DNA from: Sphingobacterium sp. SRCM116780
GTDB lineage: Bacteria > Bacteroidota > Bacteroidia > Sphingobacteriales > Sphingobacteriaceae
Length of the DNA stretch: 64,000 nucleotides
Reading direction: 5' to 3'
Assembly (NCBI RefSeq): GCF_021442025.1
Contig: NZ_CP090446.1
Span: forward strand, 1,488,001 to 1,552,000
Program-made: the position numbers and the translations under genes
Notes under the pieces: generated by a model
Database searches by the model: none
Seen by the model: only the letters and a program-made list of their open reading frames with translations
What the model was told of the DNA's origin: nothing
Shown: positions 27,886-36,427 of the stretch, piece after piece
Layout: every line of letters starts with the position of its first letter
How positions within the stretch are numbered: position 1 is the first letter of the stretch

Positions 27886-28788
27886 ATGATGATCGATAGA
27901 ATAAAGATAGCTGAAACCTATAAAACAATTCAAGATGAAATCTGTCAAGCGCTTGAACAATTAGATGGATCAGCAACATTTGAAGAAGAGGTTTGGGAAC
28001 GTGAAGGCGGTGGAGGCGGACGCACCAGAATCATTCAAAATGGTAACATATTTGAAAAAGGTGGTGTAAATTTTTCTGCTGTTCATGGTAAATTATCTGA
28101 ACAGATAAAGAAATCATTTGGAGTGGACGAAGATGAATTTTTCGCAACTGGCGTTTCCATTGTTATCCATCCAAATAATCCTTTTGTCCCAATTATCCAT
28201 ATGAACATTCGTTATTTTGAATTGAACGAACAAATTCGTTGGTTTGGTGGTGGTATTGATTTGACACCACATTATGTGCTAGAAGAAGATGCACAATTTT
28301 TTCATCAACAGTTGAAGAATGTTTGTGATGCTAATCATCCTGATTTTTACAAGGATTTTAAAAAGTGGGCAGATGATTACTTTTATGTTCGTCATCGAGA
28401 AGAAACTCGTGGAATAGGTGGTATTTTTTATGATAAATTGACTCCTGAGAAGACAGGCTTGTCGTATGAAGATATCTTCATTTTTTCTTGTGAATTGGGA
28501 CGTTCATTTACCCCAACTTACACAGAATTAGTAAACAGAAATCGAAACAAAGTCTATTCCGATAGCAACAAAAATTGGCAATACTTACGTCGGGGACGTT
28601 ATGTAGAGTTCAATTTGGTTTGGGATTCCGGAACTAAATTCGGTCTGGAAACGAATGGTCGCATCGAATCTATTTTGATGAGCTTACCGCCACAAGCAAA
28701 CTGGGCTTATGATTTTCATCCTGAGGAAGGCTCAGAGGAAGCTAAAACACTTTCTTTATTGAAGAAAGATATTAATTGGATAAATTAA
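27886..28788 (+). CDS. hemF: Oxygen-dependent coproporphyrinogen III oxidase
   Basis: HemF oxidatively decarboxylates coproporphyrinogen III to protoporphyrinogen IX in heme synthesis, using O2. The 300-residue length is standard. Family motifs are clear: GGGGGRTRII, NPFVPIIHMNIRYFEL, WFGGGIDLTPHY, FYVRHREETRGIGGIFYD and RRGRYVEFNLVWDSGTKFGL. Two Met codons in a row start the protein (27886 or 27889). It follows gpsA by three bases and precedes an M16 peptidase gene by 18 bases. The enzyme points to an aerobic organism. Confidence 0.96.
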   Translation: MMIDRIKIAETYKTIQDEICQALEQLDGSATFEEEVWEREGGGGGRTRIIQNGNIFEKGGVNFSAVHGKLSEQIKKSFGVDEDEFFATGVSIVIHPNNPFVPIIHMNIRYFELNEQIRWFGGGIDLTPHYVLEEDAQFFHQQLKNVCDANHPDFYKDFKKWADDYFYVRHREETRGIGGIFYDKLTPEKTGLSYEDIFIFSCELGRSFTPTYTELVNRNRNKVYSDSNKNWQYLRRGRYVEFNLVWDSGTKFGLETNGRIESILMSLPPQANWAYDFHPEEGSEEAKTLSLLKKDINWIN

Positions 28789-28806
28789 AATTAATCTACA
28801 ACCTAA

Positions 28807-30060
28807 ATGGTTTCTTATCAGAAATTTGTACTTAAAAATGGTCTTCGCGTTCTTGTTCATGAAGACAACAACACGGCTATGGCTTGTGTTAATATATTAT
28901 ATGATGTTGGTGCACGTGATGAATCACCAGATCAAACAGGATTTGCACACTTATTTGAACATTTAATGTTTGGCGGTTCGGTTCATATTCCAGATTATGA
29001 TACACCACTACAACGTGTAGGAGGAGAGAACAATGCGTTTACAAGTAATGATATTACAAACTATTACATTACATTGCCCTCATCAAATTTAGAAACTGCG
29101 TTATGGTTGGAATCGGACCGCATGTTGAGTCTTTCTTTTTCTGAACAAAGTCTGGAAACACAGCGGAGTGTTGTTTGTGAAGAATTTAAACAACGCTATC
29201 TAAACCAACCTTATGGAGATGTTTGGTTAAAAATGAGACCATTAGCTTATCAGGTTCATCCTTATCGTTGGGCAACTATTGGTAAAGAATTAAAGCATAT
29301 CGAAGATGCAAAAATGGAAGATGTAAAAGCATTTTTCAAAAAACATTACACCCCACAAAATGCTATTATGGTCATTGCTGGCGATGTAAAATTTGATTCT
29401 ATTAAAACTTTGGTAGAGAAGTGGTTCTCAGATATTCCTGCAGGAAATAAATATGTAAGAAATCTGCCTCAAGAACCAAAACAACATGCACAACGTAGAG
29501 AAATTCTTGAAGCTGAAGTGCCTTTGGATGCTTTGTTTATGTCATTTCATGCTCCAGCGCGATTGGATAAAAGCTACCATGCCATGGATTTAGCTTCTGA
29601 TTTGCTTTCTAGAGGTTCATCTTCTCGCTTATACCGCCGTTTGGTAAAAGAACAAGAATTATTTAGCGAAATTAACGCTTATGTGATGGGAAGCATAGAT
29701 CCTAATTTATTTATTATTGAGGGAAAACCTTCGGAGGGTGTTAGTCTAAGTCAAGCTGAAGAAGCGATTTGGAAAGAATTAGAGTTTTTAAAAGTTACCC
29801 AAGCTACAAGAGAGGAGCTTGAAAAGGTGAAAAATAAAATAGAATCAACAAATGTTTTTGCTGAATTATCGATTCTTGATAAGGCAATGAATTTAGCTTA
29901 TTATGAGCTATTGGGAGATGCAAATGGGTTAAATACCGAAACAGATAAATACTTAGCTGTTGCCGCCGAGGATATTCAGAAACAAGCACAAGAAATTTTT
30001 ACAAAAGAAAATTCATCTATATTGTATTACAAAGCAAAGGAGGTGTCTCATGCTGAATAG
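28807..30060 (+). CDS. M16 family zinc peptidase, catalytic subunit
   Basis: A 417-residue M16B-type peptidase. The inverted zinc motif HLFEH is at residues 48-52 (HxxEH), and the distal zinc-binding Glu should lie in the ESVVCEEF-like segment around residue 125 (RSVVCEEFKQR). No signal peptide is visible, so it may be cytoplasmic, unless exported by other means. The following gene encodes the partner lacking the zinc motif and its start lies inside this gene, so both subunits are made together. Substrate unknown; relatives cut small proteins and peptides. Confidence 0.9.
   Translation: MVSYQKFVLKNGLRVLVHEDNNTAMACVNILYDVGARDESPDQTGFAHLFEHLMFGGSVHIPDYDTPLQRVGGENNAFTSNDITNYYITLPSSNLETALWLESDRMLSLSFSEQSLETQRSVVCEEFKQRYLNQPYGDVWLKMRPLAYQVHPYRWATIGKELKHIEDAKMEDVKAFFKKHYTPQNAIMVIAGDVKFDSIKTLVEKWFSDIPAGNKYVRNLPQEPKQHAQRREILEAEVPLDALFMSFHAPARLDKSYHAMDLASDLLSRGSSSRLYRRLVKEQELFSEINAYVMGSIDPNLFIIEGKPSEGVSLSQAEEAIWKELEFLKVTQATREELEKVKNKIESTNVFAELSILDKAMNLAYYELLGDANGLNTETDKYLAVAAEDIQKQAQEIFTKENSSILYYKAKEVSHAE
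30036..30044 (+). promoter_or_regulatory. Strong Shine-Dalgarno deciding the second M16 start
   Basis: AAAGGAGGT lies six bases before the ATG at 30050, inside the upstream coding sequence. It is the strongest ribosome-binding site I noticed here, where most genes have weak ones. Confidence 0.75.
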
Positions 30061-31330
30061 AGCTGAAGCGCCTATAGCCAATCCTATTGGAGATATTCAT
30101 TTAAAAAGTCCAAAGGTACTTTCCTTTGAAAATGGTTTACCTGTTTATGTGTTTCATTCACCTGACCAAGAATTGGTACGTATTGAATGGATTTTTAATA
30201 ATGTTTTTAATGAAACGGAAAATCCACTTTTAAATAGTGCATTGAGTGCCTTATTGAAAGAGGGGACAATAAATTATACCAGTGCAGCTATTGCGGATAA
30301 GGTAGATTTCTATGGTGCTTATTTAATGCCGGAATATGGGTTTGATATTACTTCTTTGACCTTATATACCTTAAACAAGCACAGTGCAGTTCTTTTACCC
30401 TTAATTAAAGAGATTCTGACAGCATCTACTTTACCTCAAAAGGAGCTAGATACTTATTTGAGAAATAATAAGCAGAAGCTTCAGGTATCTTTGCAAAAAA
30501 ATGATTACTTGGCAAGAAGAACGTTCTATAATCATGTGTTTGGTGTTACGAATCGTTATGGAAAAACACCCTCTCTTGAAGAATATGACCAGATTCATAG
30601 AGATGACTTATTGGCGTTATATCACAAACAATTTGATCCTTCAAATTGTCAATTGATCGTATCCGGGAATGTATCAGAAGATCTGTTGAAAGAACTTAAT
30701 CAGCAGTTTGGCAACGAATGGCATTCGGAGCAAAAAGATCATCCTGTAGCACCTGTATTGCAATCAAATCTTAGTCAATTGATCTATGAAGAGAAGCCAG
30801 ATGCTTTACAATCTGCTATTCGAATTGGTATGCCAAGTATCAACCGAACACACCCTGATTATCCCGCAGTACAATTTGTAAATACGTTGCTGGGTGGTTT
30901 TTTTGGTTCTAGATTGATGCGAAATATTAGAGAAGAAAAGGGGTATACGTATAGCATTGGATCTGCAGTGGGGACCTTAAGATATGGTGGTTTTATGACT
31001 ATTGCAACTGAAGTTGGGGTAGAAGTAACGAATGACACACTCGTAGAAATTGAAAAAGAAATTGAAACCTTAAGAACAGTATTCGCTGAAAAGGAAGAAC
31101 TTGATTTAGTGAAAAACTATATGTCTGGTTCTATGCTTGGTTCTTTAGAAAGTATATTTTCTCATGCTGATAAATTCAAAAATGTCTTATTATCAAATAT
31201 GGATTTATCTTATTATGATAATTACATGACGCTGATCAATGGAATGACAGCTGAAAAGGTAAAGGAAATTGCCATTAAATACTTTGATTATAATCAAATG
31301 ATCAAGATTGTGGTCGGAAAAATGAATTAA
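30050..31330 (+). CDS. M16 family peptidase-like protein, non-catalytic subunit
   Basis: The start at 30050 (MLNRAEAPIANPIGD) is fixed by a strong Shine-Dalgarno and gives 426 residues, overlapping the upstream gene by 11 bases. The position of HxxEH reads NSALSALLKEG, so no zinc ligands remain. The C-terminal Arg/Tyr-type motif RNIREEKGYTYSIGS, typical of the partner subunit of M16B heterodimers, is present. It therefore should supply part of the active site for the catalytic subunit encoded just upstream. An earlier in-frame start (29960) would extend far into the other gene and is rejected. Confidence 0.9.
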   Translation: MLNRAEAPIANPIGDIHLKSPKVLSFENGLPVYVFHSPDQELVRIEWIFNNVFNETENPLLNSALSALLKEGTINYTSAAIADKVDFYGAYLMPEYGFDITSLTLYTLNKHSAVLLPLIKEILTASTLPQKELDTYLRNNKQKLQVSLQKNDYLARRTFYNHVFGVTNRYGKTPSLEEYDQIHRDDLLALYHKQFDPSNCQLIVSGNVSEDLLKELNQQFGNEWHSEQKDHPVAPVLQSNLSQLIYEEKPDALQSAIRIGMPSINRTHPDYPAVQFVNTLLGGFFGSRLMRNIREEKGYTYSIGSAVGTLRYGGFMTIATEVGVEVTNDTLVEIEKEIETLRTVFAEKEELDLVKNYMSGSMLGSLESIFSHADKFKNVLLSNMDLSYYDNYMTLINGMTAEKVKEIAIKYFDYNQMIKIVVGKMN

Positions 31331-31394
31331 AAATAGCAATGGTCTTCTAATTGTAATTATAGATTTACAATACTAAAAAACCATTCATACTTTG

Positions 31395-31402
31395 TATTTT
31401 TG
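31395..31402 (+). promoter_or_regulatory. -7 promoter element of the exonuclease gene
   Basis: TATTTTTG fits TAnnTTTG, 46 bases before the ATG at 31448. No convincing -33 element at the expected distance. Confidence 0.35.
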
Positions 31403-31447
31403 TTCGACACAATGATGTATCGAACAATTTAAAAATTAAAATTCGTA

Positions 31448-32398
31448 ATGGAATTGAAACTCAAGAAACCGTTAGCATTCTTTGATTTAGAAACTACCGG
31501 AATCAATATATCAGCAGACAGAATTGTTGAAGTATCTATATTAAAGGTACTTCCTAATGGAGAAGAACAGGTCTATACAAAACGAATCAATCCGCTTATG
31601 CCGATTCCGGCAGAATCATCTATGTTTCATGGTATTTATGACGATGATATTATTGATGCACCTACATTTCAAGCAGTAGGTCAAGAAATTGCCGACTTTA
31701 TTGGCGATGCAGATTTGGCGGGGTATAATTCGAATAAATTTGATATTCCGATGCTCATGGAGGAGTTTCTTCGTGCAGGAGTAGATTTTTCTTTAGAAAA
31801 CCGTGTTTTCGTTGATGTTCAAAATATTTTCCATCAAATGGAACAAAGAACATTGAAAGCTGCATATAAATTCTATTGCCATGAAAGTTTAGAAAATGCC
31901 CATACAGCTGAAGCGGATGTGCGTGCTACTTATGAAGTTTTGAAAGCACAGTTAAGCAAGTATGAAGGGGCTGTATATGAAGATAAACATGGTAAACAAT
32001 CGGTTCCTGTTGTTAATGATGTGCAAGCATTATCAGCATTTACGAATTTGAGTAAACCAGTCGATTTTGCTGGTCGAATTGTTTACAATGAAGATGGAAT
32101 AGAAGTAATTAATTTTGGTAAACATAAAGGACGACCTGTCAAAGAAGTTTTTGAAGTAGAACCTAGTTACTACGCTTGGATGCAAAATGGAGATTTTCCT
32201 TTATACACCAAAAAGTGTTTAGAAAATATTTGGAATAGTCATAAAGCAGCAAAAAAAGCAGCGAAGTCTACTGAACCAATTCACGCTGCTGAAGATAAGA
32301 AACAAGCTAAAAAAGATTTTCAAAAACAAGAAAATAAAAGTTCAGCAACGGAGATAACAAATGATATGTTAGCAAGTTTGAAAAATAAATTTGGTTAA
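31448..32398 (+). CDS. DEDDh 3'-5' exonuclease (DnaQ/ExoX-like)
   Basis: A 316-residue nuclease. Exo I is FFDLETTG with Asp13 and Glu15, Exo II lies in AGYNSNKFDIPML, and Exo III in AHTAEADVRATYEVL, giving a DEDDh active site. A second region (about residues 205-265: INFGKHKGRPVKEV, SYYAWMQNGDFPLYTK) matches the C-terminal module found in exodeoxyribonuclease X-like proteins. The last 50 residues are Lys/Ala/Glu-rich and probably disordered. It may proofread or repair DNA ends; it is not the replicative epsilon subunit with certainty. Monocistronic or with trxB 47 bases downstream. Confidence 0.88.
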   Translation: MELKLKKPLAFFDLETTGINISADRIVEVSILKVLPNGEEQVYTKRINPLMPIPAESSMFHGIYDDDIIDAPTFQAVGQEIADFIGDADLAGYNSNKFDIPMLMEEFLRAGVDFSLENRVFVDVQNIFHQMEQRTLKAAYKFYCHESLENAHTAEADVRATYEVLKAQLSKYEGAVYEDKHGKQSVPVVNDVQALSAFTNLSKPVDFAGRIVYNEDGIEVINFGKHKGRPVKEVFEVEPSYYAWMQNGDFPLYTKKCLENIWNSHKAAKKAAKSTEPIHAAEDKKQAKKDFQKQENKSSATEITNDMLASLKNKFG

Positions 32399-32445
32399 TC
32401 TTCAGTTCTGATCAAGTAAAACAACATTTTATAAATTAGTATTTT

Positions 32446-33396
32446 ATGTCTCAAGAAGTAGAACATCTACAGTGTTTAATTATTGGTTCTGGCCCTGCTG
32501 GATATACTGCTGCTATTTATGCAGCACGTGCTGATATGAAACCTGTTATTTATACAGGGATGGTACCAGGAGGTCAATTGACGCAAACAACTGAGGTTGA
32601 TAATTTCCCTGGATATCCAAAAGGAATTACAGGTCCCATTATGATGGAAGATTTGCGTATGCAGGCAGAACGCTTTGGTACAGACGTTCGTTTTGGTTAT
32701 GCAACCAAAGTAGATTTTTCAGGATCGGTTCATCAAGTTGAAATAGATGGTATCAAAACGATTACGGCTGATACAGTGATCATTGCGACAGGAGCGACGG
32801 CAAAATGGTTGGGATTGGATAGCGAACAAAAATACAATGGTTTCGGTGTATCTGCATGTGCGGTATGTGATGGATTTTTCTTTAAAAATCAAGAAGTAGC
32901 TATTGTTGGAGCAGGTGATACTGCAGCTGAAGAAGCAACTTATTTAGCTAAATTATGCTCGAAAGTACATATGTTAGTTCGTCGTGACGAATTTAGAGCA
33001 TCAAAAGCGATGGTACATCGCGTATTAAATACACCAAATATTGAAGTGCATTATCATTCAGAAGCTCTTGAAATCTTAGGTGATGGTCAAGTTGTAACGG
33101 GTGTTCGTGTTTTAAATAATAAAGATCAATCGGAAAAATCATTGGATGTAACGGGATTTTTTGTTGCGATAGGTCATCAACCGAATACAGATCTTTTCAA
33201 AGGTATTTTGGATATGGACGAAACAGGTTATTTAATTACACAACCAAATACAACTGCGACAAACATACCAGGGGTATTTGCTTGTGGTGATGTGCAAGAT
33301 AATGTTTACCGTCAAGCAATTACTGCTGCTGGTACTGGTTGTATGGCTGCTTTAGAAGCAGAACGTTATTTAGCGGCTAAAGAGGATATTGTATAA
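32446..33396 (+). CDS. trxB: Thioredoxin-disulfide reductase
   Basis: A 316-residue flavoprotein that reduces thioredoxin with NADPH. The FAD motif IIGSGPAGYTAAIYAARAD is at the N-terminus, the redox-active pair Cys138-x2-Cys141 sits in SACAVCDG, and the NADPH motif is VGAGDTAAEEA. The C-terminal FAD-binding block TNIPGVFACGDVQD is present. Length and motif order match TrxB. It ends at a strong terminator shared with the convergent rnhA. Confidence 0.96.
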   Translation: MSQEVEHLQCLIIGSGPAGYTAAIYAARADMKPVIYTGMVPGGQLTQTTEVDNFPGYPKGITGPIMMEDLRMQAERFGTDVRFGYATKVDFSGSVHQVEIDGIKTITADTVIIATGATAKWLGLDSEQKYNGFGVSACAVCDGFFFKNQEVAIVGAGDTAAEEATYLAKLCSKVHMLVRRDEFRASKAMVHRVLNTPNIEVHYHSEALEILGDGQVVTGVRVLNNKDQSEKSLDVTGFFVAIGHQPNTDLFKGILDMDETGYLITQPNTTATNIPGVFACGDVQDNVYRQAITAAGTGCMAALEAERYLAAKEDIV

Positions 33397-33412
33397 AAAA
33401 CAGCAATTGTAA

Positions 33413-33449
33413 AAAAACCAGATCTTTCATAATAGATCTGGCTTTTTTA
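33413..33449. terminator. Bidirectional terminator between trxB and rnhA
   Basis: CCAGATCT (33418-33425) pairs with AGATCTGG (33434-33441). An A-run on the left and a T-run on the right serve both convergent genes. Confidence 0.85.
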
Positions 33450-33468
33450 TGCATGTCTACGACTATCA

Positions 33469-33972
33469 TTACAATAATCCTTTGGCTTCCTCCATCTCAA
33501 ATACGGAATCAATTTGCCAACAAGATTTATCTTTAGATGCTTTCACCGCTAATTGATCACAACGTTCATTCAAGGGATGTCCCGCATGACCTTTAACCCA
33601 AACGAGTTTAACTTGATGTAATTTATACGCATTCATCAGTCGAATCCACAAGTCTTTATTTTTTTTGCCAGCAAATCCTTTTTGAATCCAGCCATATACC
33701 CATTTCTTGTCAATGGCATCAATCACATATTTTGAATCAGAGTATATCGTAACCTTTTGGTTTAAATTTTTCAAAGCTTCGAGACCAACAATTACAGCCA
33801 TCAATTCCATTCGATTATTCGTAGTTTTACGATAACCCCCAGAAAATTCTTTCTCAATCAGTTTTCCCTTATATGCTTCATTATCTCCTGTATACACTGT
33901 TCTTAGTATCGTACCGAATCCACCAGGTCCTGGATTACCACTTGAAGCACCATCTGTATATAATTCAATCAT
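33469..33972 (-). CDS. rnhA: Ribonuclease HI
   Basis: A 167-residue RNase HI that cleaves the RNA strand of RNA/DNA hybrids. Metal ligands Asp7 ([11 protein letters not shown]), Glu56 (NRMELMA), Asp79 (IYSDSKY) and Asp139 (NERCDQLA) are all present, as is His129 in the flexible loop (KGHAGHPLN). An insertion of about ten residues ([16 protein letters not shown]) sits between strands 1 and 2. The start cannot be further downstream because TDG is at residue 6. A perfect TAnnTTTG element lies only five bases before the ATG, implying a leaderless or nearly leaderless mRNA. Confidence 0.95.
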   Translation of the reverse strand: MIELYTDGASSGNPGPGGFGTILRTVYTGDNEAYKGKLIEKEFSGGYRKTTNNRMELMAVIVGLEALKNLNQKVTIYSDSKYVIDAIDKKWVYGWIQKGFAGKKNKDLWIRLMNAYKLHQVKLVWVKGHAGHPLNERCDQLAVKASKDKSCWQIDSVFEMEEAKGLL

Positions 33973-33977
33973 CTGTA

Positions 33978-33985
33978 CAAAGATA
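33978..33985 (-). promoter_or_regulatory. -7 promoter element of rnhA
   Basis: On the minus strand TATCTTTG fits TAnnTTTG exactly, five bases from the rnhA start. It abuts the divergent GH29 promoter. Confidence 0.4.
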
Positions 33986-33986
33986 A

Positions 33987-34018
33987 TTTAATCCTTTAAA
34001 ATAGCGATTTTAAGTTTG
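33987..34018 (+). promoter_or_regulatory. Promoter of the first GH29 gene
   Basis: TTTA at 33987-33990, a 20-nt spacer and TAAGTTTG at 34011-34018 fit the Bacteroidota -33/-7 pattern with one mismatch. The ATG is 60 bases downstream. Confidence 0.5.
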
Positions 34019-34077
34019 AATTGCATGAATAAATTCTTATTTTTCCTTTTTAAAACCCAATATCTTACTTAGTTATC

Positions 34078-35919
34078 ATGATTCGAAAGAAGTCTACATT
34101 ATGTGTGTTTTTAATAGCGATGTCTAGCTATAACGTTTTTGCGCAGAAAAATCAAAACAAGCAAGAGGAAGTAAAAAAAATGGAATGGTTTGAAGACGCT
34201 AAATTGGGTGTTTTCATCCATTGGGGAATTTATTCTGTGAAGGGAATCTCTGAATCTTGGGCTTTTTTCAATAATTATATCAGTCATGAAAACTACATGA
34301 AGCAGTTGAACGGATTTACAGCCAGTCAATATCAACCAGAAGAATGGGCCAATTTGATTCATGAATCTGGGGCACAGTATTCGGTGATCACCACAAGACA
34401 TCATGACGGTATTTCATTGTGGGACAGTAAGGCAAACAATGCCATTACTACGACAAAAGATGCTGCTGCAAAAAAGGATGTATTAACGCCTTTTATTGCG
34501 GCTCTCCAAAAAACGGGATTGAGAACAGGCTTGTACTATTCTTTGCCGGATTGGAGTCATCCTGATTACGATGTCAATACCCGAACAAAAAAACGTTATG
34601 TAGTTACTGATGATACCAAGCGTTGGAGTCGATTTGTTAACTATTACCAAGGTCAATTGGAAGAATTGTCAAAAGCATATAAACCTGATTTAATTTGGTT
34701 TGACGGGGATTGGGAACATAATGACCAAGAGTGGCATGCTTCTGAAACGTTAACCAAACTTCGGAGATACAACCCGAATATCATCATAAATTCGAGACTT
34801 AATCATCATGGGGATTATGAAACACCGGAACAAGGCATCCCTGTTGTTCGACCAGAAGCTAAGTATTGGGAGCTCTGTTATACGATGAATGACTCATGGG
34901 GTTACCAACCTTTTGATCAACATTATAAATCACCAAATATGATTGTCCGCACTTTGGTTGATTGTATTGCTATGGGAGGTAATTTATTGGTCGATATCGG
35001 CCCTAGAGAAGATGGAACAATTCCAGAGCAACAAGTTCAAATATTGAAAGAATTAGGGAGATGGACATCAAAGTATAAAGAAGGAATTTATGGAACCAGA
35101 GCAGGTATTGCTAGCAAGTTTTTAACGGATAAAAATGCCTTTTCCAAAGATGGAAAAACACTCTATGTTTATATGGATAACATAAAAGATAAATTGGTCT
35201 TGACTGGTTTATATACGAAACCGACATCAGTACGATTTGTTGGAAATAAAGAAAAGATTAATGTGAAATATGATGGTTACACCCTTAATCTCAACTTACC
35301 TACTGATAATTTTGATCCTGCTGTGACGGTTGTAGCCATTACATTTGCTGAAAAACCTGATTTTAGACTAGACAGAAAAGAGACTATTCCGACAGCCACT
35401 TCAATAGCTAAGGAAAGTAAACTTGATGCAGCAATAGCTGAAATCAGTAAGTACACCGCACAGGGTTCAAATCTATTTCAAGATAAAATTAGTTTAGATG
35501 GTGATATACTGGATACGAATTTGCAGTTCTCTTCAAAAGAATTAAAGGACTGGGTGACAAAAAATGCAGAAGTTTTACATGATGCACAAGCAGGAATTGT
35601 AGAAGGGCATTATGCGGGCTTAAGTGCTTTGTCCAAAGATAACCAGACGCTTTATCTTTTTGTTGAAGGCACTCCGACTGGGCCAATTGCTGTAAAGGGG
35701 CTTAAAAATACTATTGCTCGTATTCGCATTGTCGGTGAAGGGTCGATGATCGGGCATGATATCTTCAATAAATTGTATTGGAGTGCAACACCAGGTATTG
35801 TGTATATTGATGTACCAAAAGAACGATTGGATAAAAAAATGACCGTAATTGCAGTTTTATTGGACAAACCAATTGAATTGTATCGGGAAAAGGTCGGTGC
35901 TATTGAAAGTAATTTATAA
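34078..35919 (+). CDS. Alpha-L-fucosidase, GH29
   Basis: A 613-residue secreted fucosidase with a signal peptide (MIRKKSTLCVFLIAMSSYNVFAQ). GH29 motifs are GVFIHWGIYS, TTRHHDGISLWDS and the nucleophile block LIWFDGDWE with Asp209. After the TIM barrel (to about residue 340) come beta-rich C-terminal domains. GH29 enzymes release alpha-linked L-fucose from glycans in the periplasm or at the surface. It is the first of two GH29 enzymes in a cluster with a GH20 hexosaminidase. Linkage specificity cannot be read from the sequence. Confidence 0.92.
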   Translation: MIRKKSTLCVFLIAMSSYNVFAQKNQNKQEEVKKMEWFEDAKLGVFIHWGIYSVKGISESWAFFNNYISHENYMKQLNGFTASQYQPEEWANLIHESGAQYSVITTRHHDGISLWDSKANNAITTTKDAAAKKDVLTPFIAALQKTGLRTGLYYSLPDWSHPDYDVNTRTKKRYVVTDDTKRWSRFVNYYQGQLEELSKAYKPDLIWFDGDWEHNDQEWHASETLTKLRRYNPNIIINSRLNHHGDYETPEQGIPVVRPEAKYWELCYTMNDSWGYQPFDQHYKSPNMIVRTLVDCIAMGGNLLVDIGPREDGTIPEQQVQILKELGRWTSKYKEGIYGTRAGIASKFLTDKNAFSKDGKTLYVYMDNIKDKLVLTGLYTKPTSVRFVGNKEKINVKYDGYTLNLNLPTDNFDPAVTVVAITFAEKPDFRLDRKETIPTATSIAKESKLDAAIAEISKYTAQGSNLFQDKISLDGDILDTNLQFSSKELKDWVTKNAEVLHDAQAGIVEGHYAGLSALSKDNQTLYLFVEGTPTGPIAVKGLKNTIARIRIVGEGSMIGHDIFNKLYWSATPGIVYIDVPKERLDKKMTVIAVLLDKPIELYREKVGAIESNL

Positions 35920-35925
35920 ATTTGT

Positions 35926-35956
35926 AAAGAGGCAATTAAAATTGCCTCTTTTTTAT
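35926..35956 (+). terminator. Terminator between GH29 and lipoprotein gene
   Basis: AAAGAGGCAAT / ATTGCCTCTTT with a 4-base loop and a T-run. It ends directly at the start region of the next gene. Confidence 0.75.
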
Positions 35957-35960
35957 GCAT

Positions 35961-36407
35961 ATGAAAAACTTTTTGCCGATTATCTTCTTTTTATGTTTTC
36001 TATCTTGCCATAACGGAAATGGAACACAAAAACAAAAATCGCTTGCGGATTCCCTTGCCAATGCTGTTCTTAAGCAACAAATGGATATAAGAACACTCGC
36101 AAATTCGGATCATTTCATGTATTTTGATGAGGCTTATTTTCAACATTCAACAGATATAAAAAAGTTAACAGGGATCGAGAAAATTAAAGCTCAGGTTGTT
36201 TCCTATAGGATTTATAAAAATTTAAGTTTAGAAAATAACCGGTATGTTTTTAAGGTAAAATCTGCTTTGGATCTACATATACCCAATAGTATATTTGTTA
36301 ATTTTGAAAGAGCGTTTATTGAATCGAATAAAAAGGCAGCCAATAGTAATGATTCTTTACTATTACAATTACCCATTAATTTCCAAGATTCAGTTTTAAC
36401 TTGGTAA
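35961..36407 (+). CDS. Small putative lipoprotein
   Basis: A 148-residue protein starting MKNFLPIIFFLCFLSCHNGNG, with a lipobox-like LSC at the end of a short hydrophobic segment, so it should be lipid-anchored. An alternative ATG lies six bases upstream at 35955. No family is recognised; the body is basic and hydrophilic with DHFMYFDEAYFQHST in the middle. It sits between the GH29 and sirtuin genes on the same strand, with the upstream gene's terminator abutting its start. Confidence 0.65.
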   Translation: MKNFLPIIFFLCFLSCHNGNGTQKQKSLADSLANAVLKQQMDIRTLANSDHFMYFDEAYFQHSTDIKKLTGIEKIKAQVVSYRIYKNLSLENNRYVFKVKSALDLHIPNSIFVNFERAFIESNKKAANSNDSLLLQLPINFQDSVLTW

Positions 36408-36427
36408 CATAAAATGAAGTGCCGTAT

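Noticed and set aside
29960..30049. N-terminal extension of the second M16 protein
   Set aside because: The basic, out-of-family segment lies inside the upstream gene, and the strong Shine-Dalgarno fixes the start at 30050.
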